A DNA stretch of 39,740 nt, from assembly GCA_033557675.1 (NCBI GenBank), contig JAWQRM010000024.1, forward strand, positions 1-39,740. Reading direction: 5' to 3'. A program made the position numbers and the translations under genes. The DNA is from Coptodactyla brooksi. Lineage: Eukaryota; Arthropoda; Insecta; Coleoptera; Scarabaeidae. Below, in pieces: positions 1-11,000 of this stretch; the first letter of the stretch is position 1; every line of letters starts with the position of its first letter. The notes under the pieces were generated by a model, which was not told the origin of the DNA, made no database searches, and saw nothing but the letters and a program-made list of their open reading frames with translations.

Positions 1-14
1 GTTCAATATTGAAC
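1..14. repeat. 14-bp perfect palindrome at window edge
   Basis: The window opens with GTTCAATATTGAAC, which equals its own reverse complement. In AT-rich DNA this may be chance. Positions 15-960 show no convincing exon, RNA gene or transposon coding remnant. Confidence 0.5.
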
Positions 15-973
15 CAGAGGTAACCTTTTTCTTCGATATTATAAGTTACCTTTTAATAGTCTTTGAACAGTAATAAAGCTAGCATTTTTTCAAATCTAAT
101 TTCGAAAACATATAAAACGCGATTTACACGACAACTACTAGTGCCATCTCAATTGCAACCGAAAAAGATTTGTTTGTTTACCACCTCGGTTTCAAAGTAA
201 TCTGCCTGTGTATTGTTGTATTACAATCCCGTTCTGCTGAACATTTTGCTCATGTGATTTCCTACGCGTTTCGACTTTCGTCATTTTCAAGTGAATATGT
301 GACGAATTTGTAGGTTCACTTTTGTACACATTCCTTATCGGTATAGTTGAAATCTGCCTTTAATTCTCCAATTAATAATAATTTTAGTATCTATTAAGTT
401 TGTGTTTACACCGATTGAAGATCGCAAGTGATTGTTAAACCTTTGATTAATCGAATACGCGGTTTTTGTTATTTTTACTTGTTTTGCTTATTTCAATACT
501 AGTAAGTAGCTCTTAAATGCCCTAAGTTTCAAATTTGATACCGGACTTTTAAATCGAATTGTACACTTGCAATTAGTTTATTTTTTAATATTTGGCTGTA
601 TGTATGTTACCATTACATAATGTTCTTTTGAACAAAAGTTAAAAAAATAAACGTCAGCTGTCAAAATTGTTCAAATAATATGACATTTTGTTTTCCCGCC
701 GTATTGAACGAGTGACATATTTTTAGAAAAAATTTAGCGGAATAAATCTTCGATGCATTTCATTTTTTCGAAAAATAAAAGTACTATAATATAATTATTT
801 TTAGCAAGGGCCTGTTTTGCTTAAAAAATTTTTGCTATTGTTGTACCGATTTTGATACTTCAGGCATTATAATAATATTTTTTGTTTGTATCTTTGCATT
901 TTTATTTCTTCTCTGCTTAGTTTCGTGTTGAAATTAAGTTTTTTGACTATTTCTTTATAGATATTTAACAAAA

Positions 974-2090
974 ATGAAGCCGGATGATATCGAAGCAGTT
1001 TGGAGACAGCTAGAAAATGGTGAAATTTCAGAGGATGAGACCAGCCGAAAAGAAGATGACATCGATTATTATTCGAGTCAAAGAGAGCTTCAGACGAAGC
1101 TAGAAGATGAATATGATACAGCAAATTCTTCCGCTGACTCCGACTTAGATGCAGATTCACCTTCAGTATATGAATCTTCTGATATTCAACATTTAGAGAC
1201 TATTGAACAAAGCTCAGTTCCTTTGGTGAATAATTACACCTGCAACCTTCGAAATATGGCATGGAGAGTAAAAAATATGGACATTGTCCAAAACGCTTGC
1301 AAGTTTAAAGGAAACACTGAGTACCCACGTGAAATTCTTGATTGGGAAACGCCTTTTCAGTTTTTTTGTACTTCTTCGATGAACAAATGTTAAAATTTCT
1401 TGTGGATGAGTCAAACAAGGATGGTTTACAAAAGAACCCGAACTTTACAAAACCTGTTACTATCTCGGAGTTACACAAGTTTCTTGGGATTCTTTATTTT
1501 ACAGTTGTTTACCATTATCCTAGTGTCAGGTCATACTGGCAAAAATTAGGCAAGTGGGGATTTAAATTATATGCTTTATGCTCTCTTTTGATGTACGCAT
1601 GTAGTTTTGAGGTTTATTCAGGAGCTAAGGATATTAAACGTTTACCTAGCGAACCAGACCTAGGAGCAGTATCAAGTACAGTTATTCGACCGTTACGTCC
1701 AGTCCCAAGACATGTAAATCACGTAATTTAGTTTGACAACTTTTATACCAATATTCCTTTGCTACATTACTTAACCAAAGAAGGCATTTATTGACTGACA
1801 CTGTACAGAGAAACAGACTTGGAAAGTATTGCAAGTTGCCAGAGAAAAAGGAAATCCTGAAGTCTAACATACTTAGAGGAACATACCATGAAAATGTTAC
1901 CACTTTGGACATGAAAAAGTATTTATGCATTCGAGGAATAAATGCAAATATAACAATTGGAGAAAGCTTACCTCTTGGATTTGCAAGAAATGTAAGGTTT
2001 CTTTATGCGATTGGTTTAAATATAAAAAAAATTAAAAAAAAATCCATTCGTTCCTGTAATCTTTTTCTAAAAATGTGTAATAACGCCCAA
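974..2090 (+). pseudogene. piggyBac-type transposase, broken copy
   Basis: Homologous blocks lie in three reading frames, so this is a dead DNA transposon gene. From the ATG at 974 there is an acidic Ser/Asp/Glu-rich leader (to about 1200), then the start of the DDE_Tnp_1_7 domain. The frame shifts near 1345-1390; the next block reads FLYFFDEQML, then HKFLGILYFTVVYHYPSVRSYW. About 150 residues of the usual core, including the first catalytic Asp (the DEQ motif), are missing before GFKLYALC and FEVYSGAKD. The second Asp survives in FDNFYTNIPLL (GAC at 1735-1737) directly behind a TAG at 1729-1731. A TGA and another shift lead to RNRLGKYCKLP and GTYHENVTTLD. The rest of the C-terminus is absent. 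No terminal repeats or TTAA sites could be fixed. The blocks differ from the copy at 6101-7867, so this is a different subfamily. Confidence 0.85.
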
Positions 2091-2640
2091 ACGGTGTGAT
2101 ATAGAACTGATGTATAATAATTAAAGTGGCCCTCAAGTCTTATAAGGACTTGAAAAATATTACAATATACAGGGGTGTTCCATTTAAAAATCTGAAGTTG
2201 GGTAGTTTGTAGAATAAGCCGGACAACCTGTATATTCGAAAATAGTTTCAAATTGTGAACAGTTCGATGTGATGCAACTTTTATTAAAATATTTTTATTT
2301 AAAAAGAGCAATAACAGTTTTAAGAAAAATTTTGCATTCACAGCTATGTTTTTTAAAAAATACGAAATAACCCTCAAACGGCATAATTTGAAGCTAAGGT
2401 ATGATAATTAAAGTGGCCCTTAAATCTTATAAGAACTTCAAAAATGTAATAATATACAGGTGTTCTATCAAAAAATCTAAAGTTGTATAGTTTTTAGAAT
2501 AAACCGAACACCATGTATGTTCGAAAACTGTTTCAAATTGTGAAGAGTTCGATGTCATGCAACCTTTATTTGAAACATTTTTTTCTAAAGAGAGCAATAC
2601 CCAAGATTAAGAACGAAATAGCCCTTTATCTCGTAGGACT
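2080..2640. repeat. Tandem repeat, two ~287-bp units plus partial third
   Basis: Unit 1 starts at about 2080 (ATAACGCCCAAACGG) and unit 2 at about 2367 (ATAACCCTCAAACGG). A partial third start lies near 2618 (AATAGCCCTTTATCTCG). Shared internal landmarks, in order, are AATTAAAGTGGCCC, CTTATAAG, ATATACAGG followed by TGTTC, AGAATAA, a cysteine-free stretch with TTCAAATTGTGAA, AGTTCGATGT and AGAGCAATA. The units are diverged by many substitutions, so the duplication is old. It directly follows the broken piggyBac. No coding capacity is visible. Confidence 0.8.
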
Positions 2641-4815
2641 ATGTTTTTATCAATTATGCTTATAACTCGAGAACTGTTGGTTTTGCACATGTACCAGCCC
2701 CATCGTTTTTTTACTCACAATTTTATGTAGATTACAAAAATATATTTTGTTATAAAAAGTTATAAAAAATCAAAAGGATTTTAGGTAAAGTACTTCAAAC
2801 ATATGTACAATTTTTACGAAATCCTTATTGTGACCAGATCATATAATAATTAGTTTGTATGTAAAGTATTGTAATATTACTCAGGTTAATATTACGTAGG
2901 CTACAAAAAACCTAATTTGTCAAGATCCGTCAAAATCTCAAAATCGATTTTTTGCGAATGCACAACTTTCTCTTAAGAGAAAGCAAAAAAAACAATGTTT
3001 CGCATTATTTCATGCCTAAGTACATTAGCAGTTATTGTGACATATTTAAGGGCTTAATGCCTAAAGTATCAACATTAATACCTGCGTCTTTTTCGAAATA
3101 AATATATAAAATATGTATTGTAATTTTTTTATTATTATTTTTTTATTATAAATATATCAATATATTTTTTTAATTTATGTAGTTAGGTGCAATTTAAGTT
3201 GCCTATATTAAATGTTCTTAGAAAGAATACATGGGTGTAAATTAACAGGTAGCATATAGTGAACATCGAAAAGGTCAAGGTCCGTTCTCTTTCTTGCTGG
3301 TCAAAACTTGGCTCAATAAAAACTAGTTCGTATTATAGGCGAGTTACATCTTACGGCTTATCAGAGCTTTATATACACATGTATCTTTGCGTTACGATTA
3401 ACAAAAGAAGCTTTTACCATGTTTACCTAGTTTTAGCATTTGACAACATTAAAGTGCATCGCCCTTTAATAGCAAATTCATCTTCAGCTCTTGCTCCTTC
3501 GGTCATCACAATAAAAGTGTAGTTTACCCGTGTTAAAATCAATTTTAGTAATTAGTAATGTTGGCACGAATACTTCAACAATAAATTACTAAGAAATCCT
3601 TTCTTATAAAAAAATACTTCTAATTTACTATTTCTATTATTTCTTTTCAACTTTTGTAGTTAAATTAAAAAAGACGCGTTATATCGGTATATAAATACGA
3701 GGTTAAACATATAATCTATTTAGGGAGTTTTTAGTTGATGTTTAACAAAGTTTAACGTCTGACTAACAATTTTTTAATAGTTCCTCTGTCCGTTCATCTA
3801 TATGTATGTAAACACTGCAGCTCTTAGACAACCTTATCGTTTAAAACTATATTTTGAGTACGTGAACAAATTCCGGGTAAGCCAGACGTTTGGTAAAATG
3901 AATAATTGACATAACTGATCACAAATAGATTTTCAGCACTGAGAATACATCTCACACGCAAGTACTTAAATTAAGTATATAAACTCCCATAAATATAGTA
4001 CCTATGTTGAATGATTCTCCAGTTCTTTAAAAAAGTGAATAAATGAGAGCTATCTGTGAATGTGAATTAAAATGTCATTAAAAGTAATCGGTACGTAACT
4101 TTAATATTTAGATTTGACGTTAGAGCAAACTTAGAGATCCAAATGTCGGCATGTATTGAACTAACATCTTGATTCATTACCGAATTAAACAAAGTCAGAA
4201 ATTTTTAAGTCAATGTTTAATAAAAATGACCCTTAACCATTAATATCCTTATGTAATAATGAAAATTCCAGGAAAGCTGGAGGATTAATACTTGACAAAT
4301 TAATTAACACAGCTTTACCTGCTATACCTCATATTATTTAATAAACAAAATAAATTATACAGCATATTTGATAAAAGAAGTTATACAGCATAACTTCTTC
4401 AAATTAATACGGTTCCTTTTCTAGTAATTATAAATCAAAATTATTTTATATTTGAATCGAAAAAGAAGTGACGTGATATTAGGTTCATATCGTTGCCAAT
4501 TTCTTTTAAAATCCCCGTTCTTTTCGATATTATTATTTTATTAAGCATTTTCTAAGTTGAATTAAGTATATTATTGATACTAAACAAAATTTGTGTAGTA
4601 TATATCATATTTACTAATTCGAATCGAATTGATTTTAATATAATTTAACTTCAGAGCTAACTTCGTAGGCATTAATCATCGTTCGCAAATTTAAAACTTT
4701 ACAAACGGGTGTTGCCCTGTAGATAACTGGAAAACGAACAGATATGCTATCAAATTAGCCGAAACTTCCTCATAATCGCACCGAATCACCTCCAGGTTGC
4801 ACAAATTTAACGTTT
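2641..4815. other. AT-rich intergenic DNA upstream of cortactin
   Basis: I find no exon, RNA gene or transposase remnant here apart from the dispersed repeat at about 3997-4086. The longest open frame (3259-3522) has no recognisable domain or coding character. Confidence 0.5.
3997..4086 (+). repeat. Dispersed repeat, copy 1 (inverted relative to 8321-8424)
   Basis: This stretch contains AATGAGAGCTATCTGTGAATG followed by TTAAAATGTCATTAAAA. Its reverse complement recurs at 8321-8424 with the same flanks, including a GTAC and ATTCTC landmark. One copy lies upstream of cortactin and the other in its second intron beside a LINE remnant, so it is probably a transposon end. Confidence 0.7.
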
Positions 4816-4820
4816 TCAGT
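4816..4820 (+). promoter_or_regulatory. Candidate arthropod initiator (TCAGT) for cortactin
   Basis: TTTTCAGTAGTG lies about 28 bp upstream of the cortactin ATG and matches the arthropod Inr core TCAGT. If used, the 5' UTR would be very short. The same bases could instead be a splice acceptor (pyrimidine-rich stretch then CAG) for a non-coding upstream exon. The sequence alone does not decide. Confidence 0.3.
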
Positions 4821-4845
4821 AGTGTAAGTGACCTAACCTAAAAAT

Positions 4846-5009
4846 ATGTGGAAAGCTGCAGCAGGAACCAAAATAAACATAAACACAGAACCAGTCGAAG
4901 ATGACGATTGGGAAACAGACCCCGATTTTGTTAACGACGTCACGGAGGAAGAGCAACGATGGGGCTCCAATACGGTTAAAGGATCAGGAAGAACTGCAGG
5001 GGCTATAGA
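4846..5009 (+). CDS. Cortactin: Cortactin exon 1 (N-terminal acidic, Arp2/3-binding)
   Basis: This exon encodes residues 1-54 and two bases of codon 55. The start is the ATG in AAAATATGTGG, opening with the family-typical MWKA. DDWETDPDFVNDV and EQRWG follow. The donor is ATAGA|GTAAGAG. Joining to the next exon restores Asp55 and the AID-M junction expected of insect cortactins. Confidence 0.95.
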
Positions 5010-8000
5010 GTAAGAGTAACAGGTTTTCAAGACATATTTTTTATTAACTAATAATTTCATAAATTATTTTATTTATTATCGTTAATTGATTTTAATTATT
5101 TTTTTAATGATTTTTGGCAAAAATACGGTACAAGCTGTTTTTCTTTATTTGCCAATTTTGACAGCTTTTGTCAAATTTTGAGGTTACATTTCGTAGGTTA
5201 AAAATCTGTAAATTTTGCCAATTCTTTCAAACTTTGAGGTTACGTATAAAATTGATTGCAGTATGGAGAAATTGAGGCGTGAAACTGAAGCGGCAGATGC
5301 GGAAAAGAAGAAAAAGGAACTTATCGAGGGGCCGAACGCCTCGTACGGTTACGGTGGTAAGTTCGGAGTAGAAAAGGATCGTATGGATCAGTCAGCTGTC
5401 GGACATGATTATATCGGGAAAGTCGAGAAACACGTCTCGCAGAAAGATTACTCGACTGGTTTCGGAGGAAAATTTGGAGTGCAAACTGATCGCGTAGATA
5501 AAGTACTATTAATACTTTCCTCACAAGTATAGATTGTTTTCTGACTGACTTTCTGATTGTTTTCTTACTAACCGGACACACCACTAGAGCAAATTTAAGT
5601 TTTATAGATTATGTAATATTGATAAGCAATCATATTCTTATAAAGTATACTTTTATAATGATAAAACATCTTCAATTATTCTTAAAAAAATCAAGAGATC
5701 TATGAAATAAATATAGATAGTAGGTGTTGCACCACACATGATTTTCTCTTTGACCTGTTTGAATTTTGAGAGTTGAAACTTTGTTGAACATCTTGATTTA
5801 TTAATGATTACATTTGGATCTCAAAGTTTGTTTTAATAGCAAGTTATAATATTAAAGTTAACTATCAATTACTGAATTAACATTCATAGGACAGGCTATC
5901 AAGCGTTTGTAAAAAAGACAGGTCGGGGTCTAGGTGAACCACATGCGATGCATCGCCTAAATTCTATGTTATCCGTCTAAAAAAATTAGTCGTATTTTTG
6001 TTTTTAATATAATACGTGTATTAGTTCAAACTAATGACAAATAATAATTACACTCAAATTCCACACAAATAATAACTAGTAACAAATAGTAACTACATAA
6101 TTACATAGTATTTGTACAATTTTTACAAACTGTCTCCGATTTTGAGTGTTCTAAACATACCAATTTGTTATACTTGAAACATGTTTTTCTAGATTTTCTA
6201 TCTTTTCCCCTTTGACATATGTAGCAGCTCAGTTATTTTGTTGATCAAATCTGCATTCTATGGGCTTCTGGAATTCGGGAAAGACATCTATCATGTGACG
6301 TTTTTTTACTCAGCTGAATGTATTTATTACTATATCATCGGAAAAGTTTTTGTTTATGAGTTCTTTGCCTAAAGACAAGACAAGATTGCATTTATCTAAG
6401 CTAAGTTCCAATCAGGATTTTTTAGCAACCGTAATTTATAACAATTTATGGCCGCTGTATCTATAAGATGAGAAAATATTATCATTGGTTTCATCTCTGC
6501 ACAGAATATTCTTTGGCTAATTTATCTGTGGTATCAACAGGCCCTTTCATTACATTATAGTGCAGAATAATATCCAATTTTTAAGATTGTTCTTCACCAG
6601 CCACTTTATCATCAGTAGGCTCACTTGCAGCTTTGTCTTTCGGAACGTACGACACTAGGGTTCTATTTTTTCTAAAAGTAAACATACTTGAAAATTTCTT
6701 CTTATACAGTGCTGGCAAAAGTTCTTTGGGAATAAATGTTTTATTTTTTCGAAGGGTTCCACATAGTAATATTTTTCTCCCATAATTTGTCGGCAAGCTC
6801 TCAACTCGTATAGAAATTGTCAGTCGTTATACCAAATCCGCCTCCTAAATGCTCTACCATGCCTAGGACCACTCTTTGACTTTGATCTTTTTCTGCCTTG
6901 TTTCCTTGTTGCCATATTTGCAATGTAAGAAGAACTGTAATCTACAAGAGCCCCTATTTTTATACCACCTTATTTTTATACTTATATGAAGAGGAAACCT
7001 ATCAGGTTTCCTCTTCATATAAACTCGGAACGAAGCCTGACCCCTGAATGGAATAAGTTGCTCATATACACACAAATGGTTGTCTGGATTGTGAGATGTT
7101 TTACAATTGGAAACAAAAATGTCAAAAATATCTCTTATTGGAGCTAACTTATCTGTAGCTTCTTGTTCCTGCCTGGTTTCAAAGTTATCAAAGCGCAGAG
7201 ATGAAGAAATTTCCTTGAATCTATCTCTTGACATTGTAGCAGGTACTATGGGGCGACAGTAAGAAGTATCTTGACACCAAAGCATATCGACAGCCTTTTT
7301 AGAACTGTAAACAGCGACAAGTATAAGCTGCAGTCTGACATAAGCTTCGGTCTCTGTAGAATCAATAGGTAAATAGTTTTTAGTTCCATCTGGATTTTCA
7401 TTAATCCATTTGTTATAAAACGCTTATGCTTTTCTGTTTGTTTCGATTACAATTACGTTCAGAATATCAGGAGATACGAAGAGAAAAAAAGAGCCACTCA
7501 TACTTAAAATATCAGCACTGTAATCTGAAAACTCCAAGGCATGGCTCCTAATATTGACTTTTGGGTACCTAACCCTTGTATTTTGTGGAGCTTTTGACCA
7601 TTCTGTTCCATCTGTGGCTACATACTTTAGAAAGCTTCCGTTAGTAGTAATTGTTGGTCCCCTTTCTTCCATGGCTTCTTCCATGTTTTGGTCAGCAAAT
7701 ATTATATCGTTTTCTTGGTCACCCTCTGTCAAGACATCCTCAGCCTCCAAATCACTTATTATTTCCTCATTGACAACACTATAAAACTCGGTACCATCAC
7801 TTTCAATCATAGGGTACAACTTTTCATCAGTAACCGAATTTCTATTGCGAAAGAAAAAGGTACTCATTTTCAGAACGTTGTGCACTTTACAGTACGGCTA
7901 ACGGCTATGGCGACTAAATCCGAAACAATCATAATCTCTAAACTAAGCCCTAACACGGGGAATCCCGTTAACGCGGGGAAGCCCGTACTGGTACTTTACA

Positions 8001-11000
8001 TTTTATAGTCTTCTGGTAGAACAGAGAATCCCACAGTATATGAAATATATGGGAATCCCCGACTTTATTAATGACAAACTGGAATTAATTTTAGCTGATG
8101 TAAGCAGCGGACCGGAGCCTGAAGAAACCCCCACGATAAAATCGATAAAAACTTAAATTTTAATTCAAGCCAACTTCTAAATATTAAATGTTCTGTTAAT
8201 AAAAGGTATAATATGAAGCTAGATGGGATATCAGTGCTTAGATTGTTGAATTTGCAAGGATATAGCCAAAAATTTTGTCTTGGGGTATTAGCAGACTCCG
8301 GACCGTCGTATGAATGTTAACTATAAGCAATTTTAATGACATTTTAACTCACATTCACAGATAGCTCTCATTTATTAACTTTCTTGAAAAACTAGAGAAT
8401 GGTTCAATATGGTGATGTACCGTAAAAATCTAAAAAAAGTCTGTAAAAAATCTATTACCGATAGGAATATGAACGAACATTCACTTTCTAGAATCTGAAA
8501 AAGGGTGTAAAAACATAATCTTAATAAATAGATTTGAAATATTAAATACTTTCACCTCAAGAGTCCACAAAAATTGACACTAGATTTGGAGGTAAATCTG
8601 CCATAGATCATGTTCTCACAAATGCATAATTTTGCTGTAATATACAACTTAATGATCATCACATCTCCGATAACAAACTCCTGAAAATCTCCTTACAGTT
8701 TTCAAGATAAACGAAAGTAAAATGGCAAACATATTTCTGAAATAACCAACGCTAAGGATCTAAATTGATCCAAAGTAAAACGTCTATTAAATCCTTTGAC
8801 TCACTTAATGGACTGGTAACAAAAGAACAGTATAAGTACACATCTACAGTAAGCCGAAAATATATGAACATTGTTAGGGAAGATTGGTTTACAAAGGCCT
8901 CATCAAAGAAATTTCGAAATACACTTGAATGTCAAGAAGATTTTAGAACTTTGCAAAAAGACACGAAAAGGTAGATAATTCTCTACAAAAAACAATACAT
9001 GGAAATGAAGTTTTACTAATAGCAGTATTTCATAGTGAAACAGTGAAAAATAATCGAGGAACTAACTAGATTTAGTAAGACAGTTAATAATCTCCTTGAA
9101 ATTACTACTGCTTTTAACAACCACTTCATAAACATTGTTAAAAAATTATAAACACTACACTAAACCAACTACCTAATACAAGCTACGAGGGTAAATAAAG
9201 AATATCTACAATAATTAAAGATCTTAACTCAAAAGCTGCCCCAGGACATGATAAAATCAAAGTACCAGAATATACCCCGAGATGCTAAAGCCTTGAAAAG
9301 TTCCACCTATATTCAAAAGAGAGCAGAAATCGGAAAGGAACAATTTACCTACCAATTTCCGTTTTATCAATTTTCTCAAAAATATTTTAGGTAGTATTAC
9401 ATCAAGGACTTCTCAAATTCCTGCAAGAAAATGACTTTAGCTGTCCACAACAACATAGTTTTCGATCCAAGAAGAGCACACTAACCACAAAGTTGATGTA
9501 GCATATCTACACTAATGTTGAAAAAAGGAAATGAAAAGAAAGTGGTTATGATTATGTTTCTCAACTTGTGCAAAATATTTGATGTGGTATATTATAAGGT
9601 ATTGTTGGAAAATCTGTACAGTATAGAAGTTAGAGATAATGCATTTAATATTCTTTCTTGCCACCTGAAGAATAGGAAACAATTTACAACAATTGTGATA
9701 AAAAAAGGGATATTAGTTTCATAATTTATGGAGTACCTCAAGCATCAGTATTCGATTCCCTTCTGTTCTTCGTATATGTAGATGATATAGAGATCTGCGA
9801 TACAAAGGGCTCATTGATTCTATTTGCTTATAAATACATCACTGTTGTACGCGGGTAATACAGAACAAATATTTAGTGATGCACAAAAAGACCTTGAAAC
9901 AATGTGTTATTGGACTAGTCAAAATAGAGAAATGAAATCAAGTGCAACTATATTACCTTCAATTGCAAAGATTCTGCACATGACGGATTGAAGATTAGTA
10001 ATCAACTGATCTCAGAAATTCTCGAACTGATCCTCGATAAAAAAATAAATTTCAATGATCACAATGCTTATATCAGATCTACAATAAGTAAAACTTCCTA
10101 CTTTCTATGAAGAAATGCTTATCTAATGAATTTGAAGACTAATATCAAATTTATTAAGCCTACATACACTCACATCTAACATATCTTTCAAAGATATGGG
10201 GACAGGCAAGAATAGGAGATATTAATAACTTGCAAGTGGCACAGAACAAAGTTTAAAAAATAATATTCAATAAGCTAAATAGAATACCTACTCTGCAGAT
10301 GTACAATGAATTAAAAAAATTTCAAATCGATGAGCTCATAAGACTAGATAGTGCGAGTTTAATTTATAAAAGTCACTTTTATAAAGAAGCTTTTCAGATG
10401 CCAATCTACAACTGCAATGCAACTGTGATATTCACCATTACAATACTCAATTGAAACAACATTTCCACGTATGACGGAACATAACAAGTATTGGAAACAA
10501 GATCTCATCCCAGGCTGTGAGATTGTTTAATGATCTTCCATAATTTTAAGATATCTTAAGATAAACTCAGAGGTAGAAATCTAAGGGGTTTAGGTCCGGG
10601 GATCGCAGTGGCCACGGTGCAGGGCCGTCTCTGCCAATCCAGCGACATGTGTACGACAAGTCCAGGAACTGACGTACATATCTGCGGAAATGTGCGGAAG
10701 TCCCAGCATGCTACAACCACATAATGTATGTTTGTCAATTTTGCATTGCTGTACTGGTTCATCCTTCCCTTACCTTCCCTTATCGTCCTCTAGCGGATTA
10801 CAATCGCATTTCCAACTTCCAGTTTCTATGTAATTCTTGCTCCTCATTATCTGACACCCACACGTGCCGTTTGGATATGACCTTTGAGCCACCCTGTAGA
10901 TTCATGTAATCCTTTAGGGCTAATGAAAAACGAAATTGAAACAAAATTAAAGCACATAATAAAATTCATCTGTGTTAAAAATTTCCAAAACATAACTTAG

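Noticed and set aside
867..1160. 97-codon open frame on the - strand
   Set aside because: It overlaps the acidic leader of the + strand piggyBac gene; no domain, and explained as the antisense of that gene.
3259..3522. 87-codon open frame on the + strand
   Set aside because: No recognisable domain, no splice context and AT-driven composition.
5321..5584. Open frame on the - strand across cortactin exon 2
   Set aside because: Antisense shadow of a well-supported coding exon.
7554..8008. Two + strand open frames over the piggyBac leader
   Set aside because: Antisense shadows of the - strand transposase.
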